A program made the position numbers and the translations under genes. 64,000 bases of DNA from Multifurca ochricompacta (lineage: Eukaryota; Basidiomycota; Agaricomycetes; Russulales; Russulaceae), in NCBI GenBank assembly GCA_022496185.1, contig WTXG01000006.1, forward strand, positions 310,001 to 374,000. The letters are read 5' to 3'. Shown piece after piece: positions 57,886 to 64,000 of the stretch (within the stretch, counting starts at the first letter, position 1; each line of letters opens with the position of its first letter). Under the pieces are notes generated by a model, which was given only the letters and a program-made list of their open reading frames with translations, was not told where the DNA came from and did not search any database.

Positions 57886-60175
57886 TTATTGTACACGTGA
57901 CTTGTGACGAAAGTAACCTGCTGGGCTCCGATTAAGCCTCTCCTTGTAAGAATTAATACTCTTCACTGTGTACTCAACGGAAACCTCAGCAGAAGTCCCA
58001 CATCCACTTTCACTAAACACCGCGTTAGACACTGATATGGCGTCCTCATCTTCATCTTCTCCGATGGACGTGTTCCTCCCGTATTCCACACTCTGGGAAA
58101 CTGTAGCATTCATCTGCATGGGACTTTTTAGATCTGCCCTTATAGCTCGCGTGTTCGAGTATGAGAGGGCATTCAAGCTCATGTCCTTAAATTGAGGGAA
58201 ACGCCAACAAGATCCTCGAACGGGGGAACGCGAGACAGCCTCAGCTGCTTGTCGACCTGAGTCTCTCGACCGATACGCTCCTTGAGTTTTTCCCAAGCCG
58301 AGACGACGACGTCCTTGGGACCCATCCAGTCCTCCACGCGTCTCCCCTTTTCGCGCTTGAGGAGCATCTCCTCCCTCCACTGAATCTCCATCTTCTTCCG
58401 ACGTACGTCTTCCTCCATCCGAAGAGCCTCTTGTGCCTGACGCCATACGTCCTCCTCTTTCAACAGCAACTCCGCCTCTTTCCGCCTTGCTTCGCGTTCC
58501 TTGTGCCGTGCCTCCTGCTCAGCACGCTCGGCTGCGATCTCCCGCTTCGCCACTTCGACTTCCCGCTTGGCTGTTTCGGCCTGCTTTCGCAGCACATCAG
58601 CCTCCCTTTTCCATATCTCTGCGTCCCGGCGTTTTGCCTGAGCTGCCGCCTGCATCGCCGCGTCGTGGATCCTCCCCGCACGTGCCTCAAGACCCTGCAC
58701 CCATGTGAAAGCCTTGCGAGCGGCCATCTCAAGCCCCGCGCATCTTCTTCTTTCCGTCTGGCCTCTTCCTCGCGACACATTGCCTCTTCTTCCCGTCTTG
58801 CGACCTGCTGTTCCAAGTAGATGCTGCGCGCGATGCTGAGGTTACTCTGCAAGCTGTATATGCTTCGCTTTTCCGATCCTCCCGCTTCAGAACCACCCCT
58901 CCAGTCTGTATCGCTACCAACTGTATCCCCACTGAATCCGCCTTCTCTGTACGGGATGGTCCTGCTCGCTGGTTTGGAGGAAAGCGGCAAATACGCAAAA
59001 TCTCCCGGCCACGTCGTGCGACGGGGGCCTTCTGGAGGATATTCGGCTCGAGTGTGAGAAGTGGTAAATGATGAGGGCCGTCGCGGGGGTGCTTCGGGGG
59101 CAGGTCGGTAGCGAAAGTTTGTCGAGTCAATTTTAGTTGGGGGCCTACGCGCGACTGGAGGAGATCCATTATGATATCCTTGAGGTTGAGGTTGAGGAAC
59201 ACGATATACTGGAGCGTGAGGTGGAGGCCGGTTCGTTTTGCTCGGCACAGCAGAAGGTTGACGAGCCCCTGGTTTTGCACTTGGCGGGGGCATCTCAGTA
59301 GTCGGACTCCGCTCAAGTTGGATAGTCGAAGGTGATGCCTTTGTCCTGCGTCGTGAGCTGAGCTGCCTTGGGCCAGGTTGGTTCTCTTCGACATCAACAT
59401 GGGCCCTCTCATCCCTTTCCATTTCATTGTCGGGATCTTCACCGTCATCATCACCATCTCCTTCTGTATCGGTATCGGTATCGGTATCGGTATCGGTATT
59501 GGTATTGGTATCGCTTTCTTCCTGTTCATCCTCTCCCTGTTCTTCTTCGGTACTCTCACTTTCCTAATGATGCCATCATTAGCGGTTCGGGCGAGGCGCT
59601 GGATAGGTCACACGTACCTGGTCCCAAGGTGGCGTTTTCCCACCGACATTCGGGTAAGCCCCCCCGTCATGAAACGGACGTGTCCTTGGAGGGCGGGAAC
59701 TGTATCCGTGCCCAGGAGCATTGCCTATGCTACTCGGTCTTGAATACCGTGACGGCCTTTTTGTGCCATGCAACGTCGATCTCGGGGCACCTGGAAAAAC
59801 AGCGCTCCGCTCGATGGGTGTCATTTCCCTGGTCGATAGCGAGGTCCTGGATACTCGTGGCCGTACTGGCTGCGGTAAGGTTTTCGCAGGGAAAGGCTTG
59901 GTCCTCCGGAGAGTTGGGCGCCTCGAAAGGGGCCGCGTGCCCATCCGCACCCGGCTTGGAGGGGTTGACGGAGTGTGATGATCATCGCTCTTCGTGACAC
60001 GCGGAGAATTATCGACCTCCGCCGCGGCCTTGTGACCTATAGAATGCTGCTCATGTCTGACAGAAATGGTGGGTGGCTTGGAGCCCGAGGGAACAACAAA
60101 GCGTTGTGGATCCCAAAAAAACTGTTCCATACAACCTGGCTCGAATTGATGATCCACCTTGAGGGGCACATGCAA
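57886..60175 (-). CDS. Hypothetical protein with ER/K-rich helix, basic/Pro N-terminus and acidic repeat
   Basis: Starts upstream of or near 60175 (frame opens LHVPLKVDHQFEPGCMEQFF, WDPQRFVVP); a small upstream exon RVYLRLYLWHDQLLVT with a GTAAGT donor fits before it, so the true start is undetermined. The first segment is Arg/Pro/Ser-rich. A 50-nt intron at about 59585-59640 joins an acidic stretch ESESTEEEQGEDEQEESDTN with a TDTDTD repeat. Then Pro-rich linker (RYRPAPEAPPRRPSSFTTS) and a long charged helix (SIARSIYLEQQVARREEEAM ... KRRDAEIWKREADVLRKQAE). The C-terminus has DMSLNALSYSNTRAIRADLK and VEYTVKSINSYKERLNRSP, ending at 57886. Two lost bases in G runs, near 58734-58737 and 58185-58186, break the frame. 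Unassigned family. Confidence 0.6.
59467..59512. repeat. GGTATC hexanucleotide tandem
   Basis: About seven units of GGTATC/GGTATT; read on the minus strand they encode alternating Asp/Thr (acidic TD repeat). Confidence 0.9.
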
Positions 60176-60784
60176 TATCTATCTATCTGTCAACGCATAC
60201 GCATATGCAGGGAAGCGGGACTTACAGTCACCAAGAGTTGGTCGTGCCAGAGGTAGAGACGAAGATAAACACGGCGTAAAGCAACAAAAGAAGTTTGCTG
60301 TAGTACCCATAGGAAGTGCTGGACACACGGTCATATGGATTAAACCATTGTCAACACAGCAATTACGAGAAATCATTGCCCTTTTTTCTTTTTCAAATAC
60401 ATTTATTTCCATCTATGACAGGACAAGGACAAGTCCAATCGTTATGATGTTTGTTTAAGAATATTCGGAGCGCTGAGGGTCGAGTCGAGTCATCATACGA
60501 AGCGCGCGCTTCTTAAAGGTGTTCGGTGAGCAACGTACTGCTGCCCAAAAACCAAGGCGTAAGGCGTAACCTGCAATACGGAGATAAGTCTTCCAGAAAG
60601 CTTGAGCACAGTTTAACATCTTGCTATTATATTGGAAAAAAATGAATGAAAGAATAAGAATGAAGTCGAACCGCCGACCGAGCGAATATAGTTATTTATA
60701 TCACGCGATTACAAATACAAATAAAAAAAATATCAGCTTTCAGCACACACACACACATAACGTACAATATACACACTTCACTAG
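60176..60784. other. Divergent spacer and possible 5' exon of the minus-strand coiled-coil gene
   Basis: A possible upstream exon of the minus-strand gene (about 60230-60290) reads RVYLRLYLWHDQLLVT before a GTAAGT donor. The remainder up to the eIF3g start is AT-rich with ACACAC near 60746-60756. Confidence 0.4.
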
Positions 60785-62016
60785 ATGGCTGCTGCGTGCG
60801 GGATGGTATCTCTTCAGGTTTTTCGAAGGCTGATATAAGTATCGCACACAGGGTTCAGAAAACTTCGTGGGCTGATGACGTCGAGGATCTCGGTAGGCAC
60901 ATTCTCCCCTTCCGTTTTCCCTACCTATCCGCATTGTTTTATCTAGATCAGTCCAAAGGGGAAGACTATATCGATGACAATGGCATCAGGACGACAGTAG
61001 AATATACAGTGAATGAGGAGGGTAAGAAGATTAAAGTACGTCGAAGCTGTTCTCGATCTTGTTGTCATTCTCATGCTCGCAACAGATCACACGAAAGATC
61101 AAAAGAACTCTGCAAAAATCGCTTGTCGAACATGCTGTAGCAGAACGAAAAACATGGGCCAAGTTTGGGCTCGAGAAGGGTAACAAGCCTGGCCCAGATA
61201 GGGCCACCACAACCGTCGGCGAGACTGTCTTTCTGAAGCTGACTCCCGGCAACAAGGTCTGGTTTAAACTAAGTATGGAATTTCTGCGCACAGTTTCTGA
61301 CTCTTGAGCGACCAGTCGGCAGAATCAGAGTCATCAGAGCAGCAGACACTGAAGGCCAGCCTTTCGAAGGCGGGTGCCGGAAAAGTCGTCTGTAGGATTT
61401 GTAAAGGTGATCACTTTACGGCTAAATGCCCGTACAAAGACTCGCTTGCTGGGTTGGAGAGCATCGGTGCGTCTATGACCCTACGCCGATAACCTCATCG
61501 ATCTCACGAATCAATTTTTTTTTGTTTTTTTTTTGTTTTTGTTTTTTTACAGAAACGCCCCCTGTGGCAGCCGATGATGATGCTGACGCCCCAGCTCCTG
61601 CAGCCGCACCAGCTGCAGGTGGGCCAAGCAAATACGTCCCGCCGTCGATGCGTAACCGTGGTCCTGGCGAGTCGATGTCTCGTCCTGGCGGCTCGCGCGA
61701 CGACCTACCCACCTTACGCGTAACCAACATATCCGAGGACACGCAAGAGAATGATTTACGGGAGTTGTTCGGTTCATTTGGCCGTGTCGCGCGTGTCTAT
61801 GTTGGCCGCGACCGGGACACGGGCGTCGGGAAGGGCTTTGCGTTTGTCAGCTTCGAAGACCGAGCGGTGGCGCAGCGTGCGATAGAAAAGATGCACGGGC
61901 GGGGATACGACAGCTTGATTTTGAACGTGCAGTGGTCGCGTAAGTAAATCCTTTACGTGTGGCGTGGCTCTCTGACTCAATGGATCGCACTCGCAGAACC
62001 TCGGGAGCAAAAATGA
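60785..62016 (+). CDS. TIF35: Eukaryotic translation initiation factor 3 subunit G
   Basis: RNA-binding subunit of eIF3, needed for scanning. Start ATG 60785 with a 57-nt intron after codon 3 gives [20 protein letters not shown], the normal eIF3g start, continuing [19 protein letters not shown]. Next exon [50 protein letters not shown] zinc knuckle follows: [20 protein letters not shown] (C-x2-C-x4-H-x4-C). A Pro/Ala-rich linker leads to the C-terminal [23 protein letters not shown] (RNP2) and [20 protein letters not shown] (RNP1). A last intron (donor GTAAGT at about 61940) changes the end to VQWSQPREQK, the usual SQPR tail, stop TGA 62014-62016. About 290 aa. The junction before AESESSEQ needs a donor I placed at a less usual GT. 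Confidence 0.92.
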
Positions 62017-62333
62017 TCGTTTTTTTTTTTCATGTATCATATCGCCTCCTGCGTACCATATTGACTTACCCGGGTGATAAGCAAACAAGTCACACGAGTT
62101 TGCGGGTTTGGTTTTCGGTTTTCGTGGTTCACTCTCGTGTCACGTGGGTGTGGAAAGGGGTTATTGGTAAATGACGTCACTGTCAGCCTACCACCCCCTG
62201 TTCATATTGAAGTCAAATCCTTCAAACTGTACTGCCAAAGTCAAACTCAACTCAAACTCAAACTCAAACCCAGTCAACTCGAGTTCAAACAGTGTACACG
62301 TACGCTGTATCTCCCGCTCACCCTCAGCCGGAG

Positions 62334-64000
62334 ATGTCGGTTACCTCGGAAAACCGCAGCAAGAGCAACAAGAGACCTGATCGGCGTGACGTCGAGCGGG
62401 GTGATCCAGATACAGAAAAGCAGCGCTTTTCGCCAAATCCGCAGACGCAAGAATCAGGCTCATCAAACGGCGGGAACCTTGGAGACGAGTCCGACGAGTA
62501 TGATCGCCTGCTCAAGTACATTGATATCGAAGCCAAGAAGGAAAAGCGTGGACGCGACCGGGGTGATAGCAGTGCCGAAGAAGAAATGCGGCGGCTCTGG
62601 TACATGCCTTGGAAGAAGGTCCATGTCCAAAGCACAAAGGCTCGCAAAGTTCCCCAGAGCTGGCTCGAAACGGACATGTCACAGGGCTTGTCAGAGTCCG
62701 AGATAATCGATAGAAGGGCCCGGTTTGGGTACAATGAACTCGAAAGGTACACCTACCAAAAATCAAACGTTAGCGCCTGAACCGGGGAAACTTACTATCG
62801 TGTTTCATATCAGTCCCAGAGTCAATCCAATTATTCAGTTCGTTGGGTATTTCCGTGGTCCGATTCTTTTCGGTGCGTGACTCTCATTATGTACTGGAAT
62901 AATGCTGTTGACGTCCCACCAACAGTTATGGAACTGGCCGTGCTCCTTGCCGCCGGTCTCAGAGATTGGATTGACTTTGGTGTCATCGTACGTCTGCATC
63001 CCCGGGGTTTCTTACGCACTTGACTAATGACAACGACAGATCGGTATCCTAATGCTCAACGCTTTTGTCGGTTGGTATCAGGAGAAGCAAGCGGGTGATA
63101 TCGTCGAACAACTTAAAGCAGGCATCGCCATGAAGGCCGTTGTGCGCTCTTGTTTCTCTTGCATCACTTCATTATCCTCAGTTGATTGTTTCTGTGGCAC
63201 GCGTAGGTCGTTCGTGGGGGGAAAGAACAAGAAATCCCTGGGCGGGAGCTCGTCCCGGGTGACATCGCCATTGTTGAAGAGGGGCAGACCATCCCTGCAG
63301 ATGGTAAGGTAAGCACTGTCCCAGAGAAGCACAGTCTACGTCCAGAAAACCTTTCTGACGTACATCCTTTAAGATCCTCGCCGAGTACAGTGACAAAGAT
63401 CGCCAGAAAGCTCAGTCCATCCTGGAGGCACGTAGAAAGAATCAGGGTAGCACATTTTCACCCCTGAATACAAGTGTTGACGCTCAACAGCGCTTACCTC
63501 ACCAGGTCGGACTGATAATAGGTCGAATGGAAGCGAAGGATCAAACAGCGAAACCCCCGGCAAAGGCGGTGAAAAGAAAGGTGCTGATGACCAAGGCGAT
63601 GGTGATAAAGGCCCAAGCATCCTCTCAGTTGATCAGAGCGCGATCACAGGCGAGAGTCTCGCCGTTGACAAATGTATCTTTCTTTCTGCTTGTGTCCGTA
63701 CCAGGGTTCCATGTGGTATTCGCAGATATCGGGGACACGGTCTATTACACAACGGGTACAAAGCGCGGCAAATGCTACATACTCGTCACTGACATTGCGA
63801 GGGAGTCTTTCGTCGGTCGCACCGCGAGCCTCGTTATGGGGGCACTGGCCCTGGGCATTTCCAACGTGTCATGTCAAGCATTGGAACCACGTTACTCGTA
63901 CTGTATGTTCATGATGCTACCTGTCCGCTGCAGTGGAAATCTAAGGATAGGTTAGGGTGATCATTTGGCTGGTGGCTGTCTGGATCGGCTCTTTCTTCCG
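62334..64000 (+). CDS. PMA1: Plasma-membrane H+-ATPase (P-type, PMA family), partial, 3' end outside window
   Basis: Proton pump that energises fungal nutrient uptake. ATG 62334: MSVTSENRSKSNKRPDRRDV, then acidic SDEYDRLLKYIDIEAKKEKR and VPQSWLETDMSQGLSESEII, RRARFGYNELE. M1-M2: NPIIQFVGYFRGPILFVMEL, AVLLAAGLRDWIDFGVI. Next IGILMLNAFVGWYQEKQAGD, IVEQLKAGIAMKA, then ELVPGDIAIVEEGQTIPADG. The A domain shows SVDQSAITGESLAVDK with TGES. DTVYYTTGTKRGKCYILVTD and FVGRTASLV follow; the Asp phosphorylation motif lies outside. Six or more introns. The upstream 317 bp are the promoter. Between ARRKNQ and SVDQS is a Gly/Ser/Asp-rich insert that is longer than in yeast Pma1. The basidiomycete form often has an insert here. 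Confidence 0.92.

Overview
The window reads as nuclear DNA of a basidiomycete fungus, probably Agaricomycetes. Genes are split by many short introns of about 40-90 nt (GT..AG, one GC..AG). The gene content is fungal: a ChAPs exomer adaptor, a TOK-type outward K+ channel, a fungal-type plasma-membrane H+-ATPase, PEX13, an NFKBIL1-like protein and F-box proteins. Codon use and base composition look uniform. I saw no virus, transposon ORF, CRISPR array, rRNA or convincing tRNA.

Layout. 1-7.1 kb: 3' part of the ribosome-quality-control E3 ligase listerin, a small conserved protein, and a short-chain dehydrogenase. 7.1-24 kb is gene-poor: a small two-exon gene (10 kb), a SnoaL/NTF2-like protein with a possible small neighbour (11-12 kb), a 453-aa Ser/Pro-rich coiled-coil protein (15.7-17 kb), an F-box protein (19.6-21.4 kb), and long low-complexity spacers. 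23-43 kb is dense: Derlin, orotate phosphoribosyltransferase, TOK channel, ChAPs, a CCDC6-like coiled coil, PEX13, a Ser/Asp-rich coiled-coil protein, an NFKBIL1-like protein, mitochondrial uL16m, splicing factor PRP3 and a conserved protein. 43-64 kb holds DCP1, cystathionine gamma-lyase, COP9 signalosome subunit 3, a WrbA-type quinone reductase, a Cys-rich putative zinc protein, a second F-box protein, an ER/K-rich coiled-coil protein, eIF3g, and the 5' part of a P-type H+-ATPase that runs off the end.

The genes are mostly housekeeping and do not form an evident cluster or operon. Several divergent pairs share compact promoters (uL16m/PRP3, 124 bp; OPRT/TOK, about 330 bp), and some pairs converge tightly (Derlin/OPRT, 56 bp apart).

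The strongest unexpected signal concerns sequence quality. About fifteen conserved reading frames are interrupted by single-base shifts, nearly all explained by one missing base in a short mononucleotide run, and they hit essential genes (URA5, PEX13, PRP3, uL16m, Derlin). I read this as assembly or consensus error rather than biology, and gene models should be treated accordingly. I did not find a convincing novel biological system; the other findings are smaller features worth checking.
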